From positions 5,890,001-5,954,000 of the forward strand of contig CP053170.1 in the NCBI GenBank assembly GCA_014607495.2: a DNA stretch of 64,000 bases, given 5' to 3'. How positions within the stretch are numbered: position 1 is the first letter of the stretch; the number at the start of each line of letters is the position of its first letter. This DNA is from Carposina sasakii (taxonomy: Eukaryota > Arthropoda > Insecta > Lepidoptera > Carposinidae). The notes beneath the pieces are model-generated. The model worked only from the letters and a program-made list of their open reading frames with translations. It searched no databases and had not been told where the DNA came from. The translations under genes and the position numbers were made by a program. This document shows, piece after piece, positions 49,501-57,946 of this stretch.

Positions 49501-52500
49501 TATTACCACGGACGCTCCGTTTCCCACGATCCGTGGTGCGGGCTGGTGCGCGTCCGTCTGTAATATCACGCAAAGTGGGAATCCACTGTTAGATGGATAG
49601 TTAGTGTGTGTAGGAGCTACAAATGTTAATAAAGTTAATGTATGAATCTTGAGGTTCAGTTATATGTAATGTATATTTAAATTTTTCTTAAAAGTATAGT
49701 GTAAGATAGTAGATACATATTACATAAAAAAATAGTAAAAAGCGCGTCACCCAGTCTAGTTCCTCATGTTATTAACGATATAACTCATTCATATCGTTAA
49801 TAATATCATAATAATATGATAGTTTTATATATACATAAATGCTCCTAAAGTAGGCAAAAAAAGATGAAAAAAGCTTTTGCATCACTCAATTAAATGAATC
49901 CATTCTGTAATAGCTATTTCGGGGGTTACTTCCAAAATCTAATGGCATGTTCAGGGCCATGGCGTCACGCGATGTGCAGGTCGTTTCTTTCGATTCTACT
50001 ATTTTATATCGTTAAAAGAACGCATGAATTACGGTTTTGTGCGGTTTCAGTTCAGTGATGTATTTACAAGGTTATTCCGATGTTTTTATTTTTAAACAAA
50101 ACGCTGTTAATCAACATCTGGTTTTTCAGCAATTTTTGAGTAGTGTTGCAAAATATATATTTGTAGTCTTTCTGATTTTTTAGAAAGATATAACAGAATG
50201 GTACAGCTGATTTGATAGGCAAGCTGTTGCATTGCTTCGGCTTTGCTATTGCAAATTAGGTAATATCCCTGCCGTTTGTCGGTTATGTTCTTCATACAAA
50301 ATCGGCCTGCCGATTTGGTTCCCGCAGCGATACAGAAAAATTAGCACAATATATAAACCGTTAATAGCGTTTTGGTAGCTAAAAAGAAATGTAGAATAGG
50401 CCTCATGCCTCTATTGTATACCTAGTGTTTGTCAATATTTGAGGACTAGCGGGACCGAGGTCAGGTCGTTAGGGATGGGCTTATTTCTAAAGCTGGCTTT
50501 ACTGTGGTGTCTTATTCGGGCCACCAAATAACCAGAGAACTCAGGAGAGAGAGGAAGAGGGAGGACTATAGCCACGTCGAAATGTTCGTTCCATTAGTTC
50601 CATTGTATTTTGCTTAGAGCCCCCTTAGAAAACTAGGTGTAGGCACTTTGACACGATTCAACTGTCACTTCAGTAGACTAAGGGCTGATTTTTCCAAACG
50701 TCAGTTAGCCTATCAGAAGAATGAAGTTGAAGCTGTCTTTCTCTAAAACTTGATCATGATAGAGACAGCATCAAATTTATTCCTTATAAAGGTTATCTGA
50801 CGTTTGGAAAAATCTGCCTTTAGGCGATAAACACATTGCCACGCTGCATGTTGCATGTCGACGGACCTACGCAGGTACGCGTGGATACATTTTCTGTGTG
50901 TTGGACTGTGCGTGTTTTCTATATGTACAAACGGAGATATTTACAAGCAACGTTAGAAAACGCATTCACGCGCTACACTGCATGGTGCGTGGCAGTGTGA
51001 TAATAGCCTTATGCCTGATTTCACCAACGTCTCCTAAGATTTAGAAGTTTCCTGACGCATTTTAAGTATCAGTTTTGACAACATTCGATTTCACCAAAGT
51101 ATAAGGATTTCCTAGCAGCTTAAAAGATCTCCTAAGATTAGAAGCTCGAATTTTGGGCTCTTAAGTTTAGGTGACATTTTCGTGTAATATTACTACGCGT
51201 GTTTAGATTTGTATTACCTACCTAGAATTCACGATTTCAAAGATATGGATAACATACATACGAGTAAGTCAATTATGATAGTTTTCACGCTATTGAAGCA
51301 GTCGAAGCAGTACAAAGACGTAGCTTATTTGCTCGAAGGCGTTTATACCGCGAAAGGCCGAATTTCTTTCAACGACAGTTGACAGTGACCAGACAACAAA
51401 GTATTTAAAGCAAAGGTCTGTGTTATATACAGCCTCATTTTACATTTTTTGGCCGTAATTAATAAATGTATTGACAAAATTTCTAAGAAATAAGGTTTTT
51501 GGCTATATTAAAACACATTGTACTGATATAATTGTAACTTATTTAAATTAATTTAGTTGTGGACAATTTTGATATATATATTTCAAACAAATAAATACAC
51601 GATTTTGCGAATTCGGTTTTTATTATTATGTAAGAAGTCCGTACTTTTTGAGTCCCTATGTTGGTAAAAGCAATTTAAGTTAGAAAGTTAGTTTAGGAGA
51701 TGTCATCCTCTAAAACTTCCTAACAGAGAGACCGTTTAGGGAGCACTGGTGAAATCCGGCATTAGTCTACCAAAGTGACAGCTGAACCTCCGTGCCAAAT
51801 TGCCTACACCTAGTTTTCTAAGACCATGGTCACTAGACACCACAAAATTAGTTGCGCAGCCAAGCTTGTTAGCCTAAGTTTTTGTTGTTGACGTCACCAC
51901 TGTCTGATATCTTAGTGGAAAAGTAGCGTTAGCGTAACGAGGCCTATCCTGTTCATTGTTGGCGGAAATAGATTTTGCTCATGGCAACACTATTATTAAG
52001 CTTAGTGGGATGGTATATGTCATCATTAACTAAGTGTACGTGGGCGTGTATATACAATATAAGTACATTCTTAAACGACTTTGTTCCCAAAAATGGGATA
52101 GCCAAACTGCAGGATCAAGGAGATCCTGCAGCAAAGCGGGGTCAGTTGTAATGGGCCCACTATAAACGTAGCTGTAGTACCAAATAGATAATCATAGAAT
52201 TATCTAACAAAATATCTAAAGAAAGACAGTCAACACGAAAGATTTCTCCAACAGTATTATAATGTAGGACATACATCATTATGTACCTATATGTTACACA
52301 AACATTGTTTAATCTTACTGTGGACGTAACAAAAGTACCTACCGCCGATAATCAACAGGAATATACTAAAAAATACTGCATTTGTTCCAATTATTCTAAT
52401 TCTCAAGAAACAAGAGCAAATGATAATACATGCGAATAATATATAATTAAATTGGTGAAACTTAAACTTTCCTACTACTATTTCGACTACGTATTAAACT

Positions 52501-55500
52501 TCTAAAACCAATACCTAGAGTGCGTTTTACTAAATAGTTCTGTTGAATGATGCCGCATGTGTATGACTAGATAATAACTACATTGTCGGTTACCAAAAAA
52601 TATTAGCCGAAATCATTAATAATCATGAAAATAGTCATTTATTTCAGACAGTAGGCCATATAGTGTTAGTAATAAAGGTCCTTAAAACTATTAAACGAAC
52701 TATAGGATTCACGAAAGTCTATCATAACTATAATCCAACTTTCTTCATTCCAGCATTCGGTGGTCCATCGCGGCTTCTGGCAGGGCTTCATCGCGTCCCT
52801 CTCCGTGGTCATAGTCTCCGAGCTCGGAGACAAGACCTTCTTCATCGCCGCCATAATGGCTATGAAGCATCCTCGGATCTTCGTGTTCATTGGTGCCATC
52901 TCCGCTCTGGTGTTCATGACGATCCTATCGGCTGGCTTCGGCTGGATAGCAACATATATACCGAGGGTGTACACGCATTATATTAGTGCGGCTCTGTTCG
53001 CGATATTCGGCATCAAGATGCTGAGGGACGGGTGGAAGATGAAGAAGAACGAGGGTCAAGGGGAGTTAGAGGAAGTGCAGACCGAGCTGAAGAGGAGAGA
53101 AGATGAGGTAAGTTTGATACATATCGACAACGGAAAGGCAAAAACGCTAAAGCGCCACTTTTGTCGATTATGAGTCTTTTCCTCTGAATTGATTGACCTA
53201 TTTAACCCATTTTGGAAAAAATTGGCGCTTTTGCGTTTTTGTTTATCATTTGTCATGGTTTTTTTGTAGGATTTTATGTTTTCTGCGCGAATGCACGTTT
53301 ATATTGAAACTTGATATAGCCTTTTTTATATTAAGTACGCTTCCGATATTGAAACTAATAATGCATACTTATCTACGTTTTAGTGCCTACCATAAAGTTT
53401 ATTACAGCTAATACTTAATAGTTTTACTCAGAAGTAGATTCTAACGAAACTTACCTTATTTTAAGCGATATTTTTTTAAATTCAAACTATGTAAACTTAT
53501 CGCAAAATAAGAGGTCCGTTTACCGCAGCATCTTTGCAATCTGTTTCATACATTTTTATTTAGTTTGTGAATAAATCCGCCAGACTTCTTATACCGTGAT
53601 TGCTTTAAGTATAAATTTATTTATAAAATTTATCAGTACATAATAGCTTGACTTAAGTAAGTCAAATTTCACAGAGCTATGAAACATGTACATAGAAGAA
53701 TGCATTTTATCATAATTTACTGGAATACCCTCTTTTAGGTATCATTAAATTCAACATCTTGGCCATCCTGTATTTTCTCAATTATACAATATGCAGGATG
53801 GCCAAGGTGTTGTATTTATTTTATAAAAGTTTTGCAACAGATAGTGTATTTTTGATCATAAATTCACACGGTTTATCTATGTCCGGTAATCTTTTATTTT
53901 GTCTACGTTTTGATAGTCTGTGGATATCGATGATTGATCGATTTTTAATTGATACAGTTCACCGTTTGCGAGTTTACAAACTTCATTAGCAGATCAATAG
54001 CATACTTTATGGTGTTGTCCAAATGTAATATCTACATGACTTAACTGAATATGATAAAATTTTATTCGTGTTATAGGTATAGTTTTATCTTGAATGACTT
54101 AGCTACAGCAAATTTAAATAACCGATCTCGAGAGATTTGTTGTGTATTTCAAATTAATTCTTCAATTGTTTTGATACAAAATTTCAAATTTGGAAAAAAT
54201 CCGAGATTCTGCATAATCTCTTGAAATTAGCCGTTAAACCACCGGCACACGGGTTTACACTTACTTGGTATTCTTTGGTAAAAACAGCGCTCGGTAAGAG
54301 TCCATCATGCGCCCCCTTTCATACAGAAACCTAAGTGTGAGTTTTCACTTCGAACTCGTTCGCGTTAACGTTACTTATTCAACCAATCAATATTGTTGTA
54401 CTCATTACACGTAAACACGCCATAACTTGATTAATTGGTTGCTTTACGTTAACGCGAACCAGTTCGAATTGCAAACACTCAGCATAGGTACAATTTTACA
54501 GTGATTATTGGCCTCTCTTCTCTTCAGGTCCTTTATAATATGTCGGATGTATAATTAATGAATAAATGGTTGACATATTGTCTAGTTCACCGCCACAAAA
54601 TGTCGTCTGACATCAGCATTCTTGTAATAATTTCAATTAATTAAAATTACCTAAGTATCTCTTGTTTTCATCACCAAAGATAAAACATAAATTATTATCT
54701 TATCAAGGAATCTGACTGATATCGCAGTTTAATCTAAATTAAATTCAAACATTCATTAAAATAAAGAAATGTTTACCGTTCGGATTATTTTTATGGAAAG
54801 AAGTAGGTATCTATTAAATTCCCTCAAACTTCTTACCTAATTACGAGATAAGTTTGCGCAAGATATGAATATACATATCTGCAATCGGTAGTTTTACAGT
54901 TATTTTATATGTGTGTAGTGTTTACTTCAAATGTTGAATTCCTTTAAATAGTTTTACATCCAGTAGTGTGTAATCATGTAAGATTTGGATTAAAACACAT
55001 GAGTCCGGGCCAAAAAATAAACAAAAGGAATAGTCCATTTTTGAACAGTAGGTACAAATACAGCCAAGATAATGGCTGTATGGACTTTGGTCTTTGCCTG
55101 CCTGCTGAATACAGGCCAAAATATTCGATAGCAAACTGCCATTTTAAATTGGGAATCGATTGGCAGGGTGTCACTGAACATCGGTCGACGGACGAACTAT
55201 CGCCGGAAGTGTCACCAGATCTCCCCCAAAACCCTGGGCCCTCGAAGCCTCCCGGGCCCGCGGAGGGTCAAACGACCCCGCCGCTGTCCGAATCCAATCA
55301 GAGGGTGATCCTAAATCCTTTGCCTGGCAGTACGAAAGACACCATAGTATTTTTCTTTAGCCTAGCATTTTTACGTTGCGTTTTGCACTATTTTGTAATG
55401 TCACCCGACAAGCTTTTTGACAGCCATATAAATTAATTGTTGATTTCGTAAAGGAATTCAGCGTTTGAAATAGCTTTCATTTAGTAGAACGTATGCAGTA

Positions 55501-57946
55501 GGTACGAGTATTGGCGCTATCATTTCACGATCATGCATTTTAGCTTCGTGTATTCGTGCATTTAGCAGAGGAATGATTTGTATTTAAACCTTTTTTATAC
55601 TTTTAGATGTTCTCATTGGACTCAGATTTAAAAAAAAGTAAGATCTAGGTAGTGCTGATGCGGGGCTTCACTATAATACAACCAGCTACAGCTCTTTTCA
55701 TGCATGTCGTAAGAGTCGTCTAAGGAACTCATGCATTCTCTCAGGTCACTGATAATTTACATCTGTCACCGCTATGCTAAACGTGGTTATTTGGGAAGGG
55801 GTTGGGGAAAAAAAAAATATTTGAGGTAGGTAAAGAGGTACCTGTGGGGTTTTGTTCTTTCTTCTTCCGCGCGGAATCTCTCGTAGGGTTTTTTCACTTC
55901 AATCCACTTTAGGTATTCTTCACTTTTAAACGAAGGGCACTCCTTTGGGTAGGTCAGTTTGTCACACACAAAATTCACTTGTCGAGCGAGAGGTCAGTAC
56001 CGCGGTGGTTGGGCAACTGGCAGATGCACGGCGGGGGGAAAACACGTGGTCCGCATTCGCGGCGAGAAAAGAGATAGGACGATTAAAAGAGGGAGAAACA
56101 AAATTATAGTTTTAACAGTGGCTTTATGATCTCCTTCAGTTCTGGCTATCCCATGTTGGGAACACAGCCGTGTGTATATGTATGTATTTATATTTTAAAT
56201 TGAACGAGTTGTCGGTGCAATATCAAAATCAGTTACTCGTAGGTATTAGATTATCTTTGTGGAAATAATTCTGCCTTCGTGTGTTGTAATATAAATAAAG
56301 ACTATGCTTGTGGCACTGCTTGGTACAATCCAATTTATTTCAAATTAAAAGATTAGGTGCTCAAGTAAAGAAGTTACCTATAGACCTTGTATTATGCTAG
56401 TTTCATATATCTTTGTGACTACGTAATGGACCTCCTTTTTAAATGAGATGGTACATACTCGTAGTAGGTATAATTCTAGTTGGTAGATATCACTTTGTCA
56501 AACGGTATTTGTACATTAATGCTAACGTACATACTACTCATTTTAGTATTATATGCACACATAAATGACATGGTAGGTAAATGTATTTATTCATCTAGTT
56601 TTGATGATTTGATGAATTGTTTCCGGAGTAGGCAGATAATTTTGAGTTATTGAAGAAAAGCCAACGAAATGAAATTTTCTAATCCATTAGGCGTAACTTA
56701 ATTGCATTTTGAGACTACCTTCTTTCATTATAGCTGGCCTAATATCCCTGAAAAGTGTTTTATTAGCATGCCAATTAATTAAATGCGTCATCAACAGGAG
56801 GAAAAAGAGGAGACCCTGGAGATGATAGAGCAAGGTCAGGCTGAGACCAGAAGGCGGCGGAGGAATGCCGTCATCAAGGTCATACTCCAAGCGGCTACCC
56901 TGACCTTCCTAGCGGAATGGGGCGACAGAAGCCAACTGGCCACGGTTGTCCTGGCAACGAGGGAAGACGCGGTGGGCGTGGTCTTGGGCGGGTCTTTGGG
57001 CCACGCCCTCTGCACCGGCTTGGCTGTGATTGGTGGAAGACTGGTTGCGCAGAAGATTAGTGTAAGGACTGGTGAGTGTTTGATTTTTATATTTATTTGG
57101 TGATATGTCAGACAACTTGTAGCAGTTGTTACTTGTAAAAATTCTGAAGACCGCCCACGATTTTGTACGCGTAGGTATATTTTAGAATTCCCATGGGAAT
57201 TGTGGGAAGTCCTTTCACATTGGATGCTAACGTCATACAAAGAACACACCCTCCAAATTTCAGGTCTCTAAGATCAGCGGTTTAGGCTTTGCGTTGATCT
57301 GTCAATGTACAGGATGATTTTTGGTCGTCAACGTTCCCGAAAACTACGGAATCTTCTCATCATCACGATCATTTTTCTCCATGGAAGCATACCTGGGAAG
57401 TGTCTGGTTTCCAAAATATTAGGGTTCAAAGTTGAGTAAATAGACTGCGTTTTTCTGCATCAATGCACATTGACGCATGTAGCAAGATTTTTTCACGAGA
57501 AATAATTAAAATCTGTCTATAAAAAACTAGCATAAACATTGGACACTATAAATTTCGCCCGATCAAGTAATTATAAAAAAAAATTACATCTTTTCCGAAC
57601 ATTTTTTTTGGCATACACTTGCTTTATTTGATGTATAGAGTACGTACCCTTCGTTAGGGGTGGCAACGAAAAACATCCTGTATAAGCATGTGTGGATTTG
57701 ACTATGTGTAAATGCAACATGGCACATACAAACATTGACATTAGATGTCAGTATGGCCTGTTATAAGGGGCTATAAATCAAAAGCTCATCAATCATTCAG
57801 AAATAAAATATTTTAGTAACTCTAGTATGTACTTAATTACTATTATAAAGTTCTTACAGATGTTTTTCTTTTCAGTTACAATTATTGGTGGTGTAGTGTT
57901 CCTGTTTTTCGCCCTGACCGCTCTGATTATGGGTCCCGGTGAATAA
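34533..57946 (+). CDS. TMEM165: TMEM165, UPF0016/GDT1 Golgi cation transporter
   Basis: UPF0016 proteins move Ca2+/Mn2+ and protons across the Golgi membrane and support glycosylation. Four coding exons: 34533-34649, 52754-53107, 56798-57071, 57876-57946, phases consistent, 271 residues (324 in human). Exon 1 gives a signal-type segment (VLCGVLVFVVTLAM). The two family motifs E-x-G-D-[KR]-[TS] are both present: SELGDKTFFIAAIMAMKH in exon 2 and AEWGDRSQLATVVLATRE in exon 3. Between them is a charged loop (GELEEVQTELKRREDE). The last exon encodes VTIIGGVVFLFFALTALIMG. The stop TAA lies within an AATAAA hexamer (57942-57947); another is at about 58322. Intron 1 is 18.1 kb and intron 2 is 3.7 kb, both rich in transposons. 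Confidence 0.95.
34767..35137 (-). mobile_element. TA-flanked MITE, 371 bp
   Basis: Ends caggatgtttttttgtggcc and (inverted) caggatgatttttggtcatc, with TA on both sides. Same family as 57310-57680 (also 371 bp, opposite orientation) and 42679-43210. Contains a 24-base A run. In TMEM165 intron 1. Confidence 0.85.
35138..35780. other. No recognised feature
   Basis: AT-rich intron sequence of TMEM165; no ORF or repeat that I recognise. Confidence 0.4.
35786..35905 (+). mobile_element. hAT-type end fragment
   Basis: 'caggggtgggcaaactttttt' is a common hAT 5' terminus. It is followed by three 'cgcgggccgg' type units separated by A/T runs. No right end found. Confidence 0.55.
36192..36250. mobile_element. 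Very short foldback, ~57 bp
   Basis: 'attcactatgggtgcg' and its inverted copy 'cgcacccatagtgaat' enclose about 25 bp, including 'tagggcccggcggtggg'. The right half recurs at 43950-43985. Confidence 0.6.
36345..36440. repeat. ~100-bp dispersed repeat
   Basis: Second clear copy of the family at 27310-27425 ('cggaactaacattttttgta', 'actagcgtcatcc', 'gcactctac'). Confidence 0.55.
36878..37230. repeat. ~80-bp tandem array in ABAB order
   Basis: Five starts of 'cttt-ggaggtcyaacg' at about 36878, 36957, 37036, 37134 and 37211. Units alternate: type A ends with 'cacagcacatccattagact', type B with 'ctgtctattatatagcagac'. The order is A, B, A, B, partial. This suggests that a two-unit block was duplicated. 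Confidence 0.8.
37649..37850 (-). mobile_element. Helitron-like fragment
   Basis: Starts ctagcggccgcccacggcat (CTAG end on the minus strand) with internal 'cccgtgcgaagctggtac' and 'catcaaaatccgttccctag'. The other end is not resolved. Confidence 0.5.
38091..38128. repeat. Perfect 17-bp hairpin
   Basis: Arms tactctcttatcggatg and catccgataagagagta separated by gagg. No surrounding element was delimited. Confidence 0.75.
38276..39250 (-). mobile_element. Non-autonomous Helitron, 975 bp, with internal tandem array
   Basis: Read on the minus strand it starts tctacactaatattataaag and ends ggcgtccactag, with A before and T after. This matches Helitron insertion between A and T. It has no Rep/helicase. 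Its middle is the six-unit array at 38466-39115. Confidence 0.8.
38466..39115. repeat. Six-unit ~125-bp tandem array in the Helitron
   Basis: Unit core 'ccttcccgtgggaatttcgg' begins near 38470, 38580, 38706, 38836, 38960 and 39090. Between cores lie 'cagtccctaatgaac', 'cttcatatgtatagcgg' and 'aaaattgaattcccgt'. Confidence 0.85.
39251..39600. mobile_element. Further Helitron-like ends
   Basis: 'gtcgggtccactag' ends at 39454 and looks like a + strand Helitron 3' end. 'tttataatattagtatgga' (39581-39599) is the complement of a Helitron 5' end and may pair with the CTAG at 39451-39454. The region appears to be several small Helitrons inserted side by side. Confidence 0.45.
39601..40115. other. 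Possible 5' flank of the orphan exon
   Basis: Unique-looking sequence with a GC-richer stretch at 40020-40085. It may be promoter or 5' UTR for the exon at 40116. Confidence 0.3.
40116..40238 (+). CDS. Candidate orphan first coding exon, 41 codons
   Basis: ATG in context gaaaATGA opens 41 codons that end exactly at a good donor (ATGCAG|gtgtgt). The peptide begins MNDSDYTDILPSEAALIM and ends DIRSWLTNIVMQ. It has no signal peptide or known domain. It lies in TMEM165 intron 1 on the same strand and ends in phase 0, the phase needed by TMEM165 exon 2. It could be an alternative first exon, the start of another gene or pseudogene, or chance. I could not find a following exon of its own. Confidence 0.3.
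40239..41103. other. No recognised feature
   Basis: AT-rich intron sequence with A runs (40549-40595); no ORF above 60 codons. Confidence 0.4.
41104..41406 (+). mobile_element. Small Helitron, 303 bp
   Basis: Starts tctaatatataaaattctcg and ends tttgccgggtcagctag, with A before and T after. Internal 'tcgaccgattttcgtaaat' and 'atgaattttcacccctct'. Fits a Helitron; no coding capacity. Confidence 0.75.
41762..42060. mobile_element. GC-rich MITE family, copy 1
   Basis: Left end 'cttaaggtgggttcctacgg', then many 'ggaccg' and 'cgtccgtgg' words. Two diverged head-to-tail parts are visible. Copies also at about 44255-44396 (inverted) and 49414-49593. The right end is unclear here. Confidence 0.55.
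42195..42670. mobile_element. Deleted derivative of the mariner-type element, 476 bp
   Basis: Ends cagggtgtttgtgacagcca and (inverted) caaggtgtgtgtgacagcca, TA on both sides. The first ~110 bp and the last ~35 bp match the element at 17273-25267. No ORF. Confidence 0.85.
42679..43210 (+). mobile_element. 371-bp MITE family, copy with insertion
   Basis: Ends ctgggtgatttttggttgtc and (inverted) cggggtgtttattcgttgcc, TA on both sides. Compared with the 371-bp copies it has ~160 extra bases at about 42797-42962, starting with a (TTTA)n run. It lies nine bases from the mariner derivative. Confidence 0.75.
43256..43378. mobile_element. hAT-type MITE, 123 bp, 8-bp TSD
   Basis: actctaaa at 43248-43255 and 43379-43386. 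Ends cctgtctttcccaaagtggg and ...agtttgcaaacctct. Interior 'gataacgccccct' and 'ggggggcgctg'. Confidence 0.75.
43387..44230. other. No gene; unassigned repeats
   Basis: Includes 'gagtggagcgctcgcgctccaa' (43580-43600, short palindrome) and a fragment shared with 36192-36250 (about 43950-43985). No ORF. Confidence 0.35.
44255..44396. mobile_element. GC-rich MITE family, copy 2 (inverted)
   Basis: Right end is the complement of 'aaaggtgggttcctacggtc'; interior 'cgcaccgtgggatagcctcg' matches copy 1. Left end not resolved. Confidence 0.55.
44396..44636 (+). mobile_element. Helitron-derived fragment, + orientation
   Basis: Complement of the 4448-4672 family: 'gcacgctaatctcagaaacg', 'acatataggctactttttat', 'gagtcgcgggcgtccat'. 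The CTAG end is decayed. A short end piece of the same family is at 47403-47446. Confidence 0.6.
44834..46130 (+). mobile_element. Mariner (DD34D), 1.3 kb, apparently intact
   Basis: TIRs cgagggctgtttgataagtc at both ends (inverted), extending about 30 bp with one visible mismatch, and TA at 44832-44833 and 46131-46132. Length 1297 bp is typical of a full mariner. It encodes an uninterrupted transposase and sits in TMEM165 intron 1 in the sense direction. Confidence 0.93.
44988..46064 (+). CDS. Mariner transposase, DD34D
   Basis: Cuts and pastes the surrounding mariner at TA sites. 358 codons from 44988, but ATG at 45015 (MEKTEFRAVIKHFF) is the natural start and gives 349 residues, close to the family norm of about 345. 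Paired HTH domains occupy the N-terminal 110 residues, with the GRPIEV linker. Catalytic motifs are TVDETWVHHYTPE (D1), FHQDNTPVHTS (D2) and YSPDLAPCDYYLFP (D3), with 34 residues between D2 and D3. WVPRLLT and the linker are conserved. No frameshift or stop. Confidence 0.95.
   Translation: MITRKYSTTMEKTEFRAVIKHFFMKGCSAATIKTELDSVHGTNAPTLQTVYNWINDFKRGRSSTSDAPRSGRPIEVTTEDVVEEVHNIVLDDRRVKVREIAENTGISTERVHKILHEYLGMTKLSARWVPRLLTIEQKHERKRISKLCLDMMKRNPRNFLSRFVTVDETWVHHYTPESKQQSKQWMATGERAPKKAKTVLSAGKVMATVFWDGEGIIMIDYLEKGKTITGRYYAELLDRFNAELLEKRPKLSPKKVLFHQDNTPVHTSTIAMAKIHELGFELVPHAPYSPDLAPCDYYLFPNLKRWLGGQKFLTNEDCIAGVNAYFEDLDKTYFLERIKKLETRWNKCLALKGDYVEK
46133..46582. other. No gene; short repeat fragment
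   Basis: Contains 'cgcctctttcccgaaaggat' and 'ggcagagaccacgcatctcc' (46365-46450), a fragment of a dispersed retroposon. Otherwise AT-rich. Confidence 0.4.
46595..46850 (+). mobile_element. 256-bp SINE-like retroposon
   Basis: Flanked by tgaaggtgtatt at 46583-46594 and 46851-46862. Starts 'gccgcgtggtgccggcagaa' and ends 'cagcagtggactgcaatagg' plus ttgaagacgat. Same length and ends as the copy at 23749-24004. No clear RNA polymerase III boxes. Confidence 0.85.
46863..49413. other. TMEM165 intron 1, mostly unassigned
   Basis: AT-rich. 46990-47110 contains a repeat word ('aaatccgagattctttttga') also seen near 54130-54230 and 61470-61530. 47403-47446 is a Helitron end ('gactcgcgggcgtccat'). A (TA)n run lies at 48825-48845. 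No gene seen. Confidence 0.4.
49414..49593. mobile_element. GC-rich MITE family, copy 3 (180 bp)
   Basis: The most complete copy: 'cttaaggtgggttcccacgg' on the left and 'gtgggaatccactgttag' on the right as imperfect inverted ends. The interior is rich in 'cggacg' and 'cgcaccacgga'. Confidence 0.65.
49594..50615. other. No recognised feature
   Basis: AT-rich intron sequence. A minus-strand frame at 50107-50295 (62 codons) has no recognisable character. Confidence 0.35.
50681..50820. mobile_element. TA-flanked MITE, 140 bp
   Basis: Ends agggctgatttttccaaacg and (inverted) aaggcagatttttccaaacg, TA at 50679-50680 and 50821-50822. Related, decayed copies at 58793-58920 and 62800-62875. Confidence 0.8.
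51012..51761. mobile_element. PIF/Harbinger-like MITE, 750 bp, TTA TSD
   Basis: Ends tgcctgatttcaccaacgtc and (inverted) tgccggatttcaccagtgct, flanked by tta at 51009-51011 and 51762-51764. Several 'ctcctaagattt' type subrepeats inside. No ORF. Confidence 0.7.
51833..52753. other. End of TMEM165 intron 1
   Basis: Includes a short palindrome 'ctgcaggatcaaggagatcc' (52109) within a 'tttgttcccaaaaatgggat' repeat and an inverted copy of the ~100-bp repeat (52517-52620). The acceptor cattccag ends at 52753. Confidence 0.45.
53752..53812. repeat. Stem-loop, 19-bp arms
   Basis: caacatcttggccatcctg and its near-perfect complement enclose 23 bases. Confidence 0.7.
54329..54489. mobile_element. Foldback MITE, ~160 bp
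   Basis: Arms of about 60 bp, for example 'cgaactcgttcgcgttaacg' on the left against the complement of 'cgttaacgcgaaccagttcg' on the right. Flanking duplication not resolved. Confidence 0.65.
55787..55978 (-). other. Small ORF of unknown nature
   Basis: 63 codons, containing KWIEVKKPYERFRAEEER, which reads like a real charged helical protein segment. A possible donor (CACAG|gtacct) follows. No partner exon was found. It could be a fragment of an old gene copy or transposon, antisense in TMEM165 intron 2. Confidence 0.2.
57310..57680 (+). mobile_element. TA-flanked MITE, 371 bp
   Basis: Ends caggatgatttttggtcgtc and (inverted) caggatgtttttcgttgcca, with TA on both sides. Same length as the copy at 34767-35137. 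It lies in the last TMEM165 intron. Confidence 0.85.

Larger units (their letters stand above)
50620..51832. mobile_element. Composite of nested inverted-repeat elements
   Basis: Outer arms of about 55 bp: 'cttagaaaactaggtgtagg' at about 50626 and its complement ending near 51822, both continuing into 'cagctgtcact-gtagacta'. Inside are a TA-flanked MITE (50681-50820) and a TTA-flanked MITE (51012-51761). No target duplication seen for the outer arms. Confidence 0.6.
53108..56797. other. TMEM165 intron 2
   Basis: 3.7 kb. Holds a stem-loop (53752-53812), a foldback MITE (54329-54489), a GC-rich repeat-like block (55170-55340) and a small minus-strand ORF (55787-55978). A frame at 54966-55436 (156 codons) has no domain and overlaps repeat words, so it is not called. 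Confidence 0.5.

Noticed and set aside
54966..55436. 156-codon ORF in TMEM165 intron 2
   Set aside because: No recognisable domain, overlapped by frames on the other strand, and contains repeat words; likely chance.
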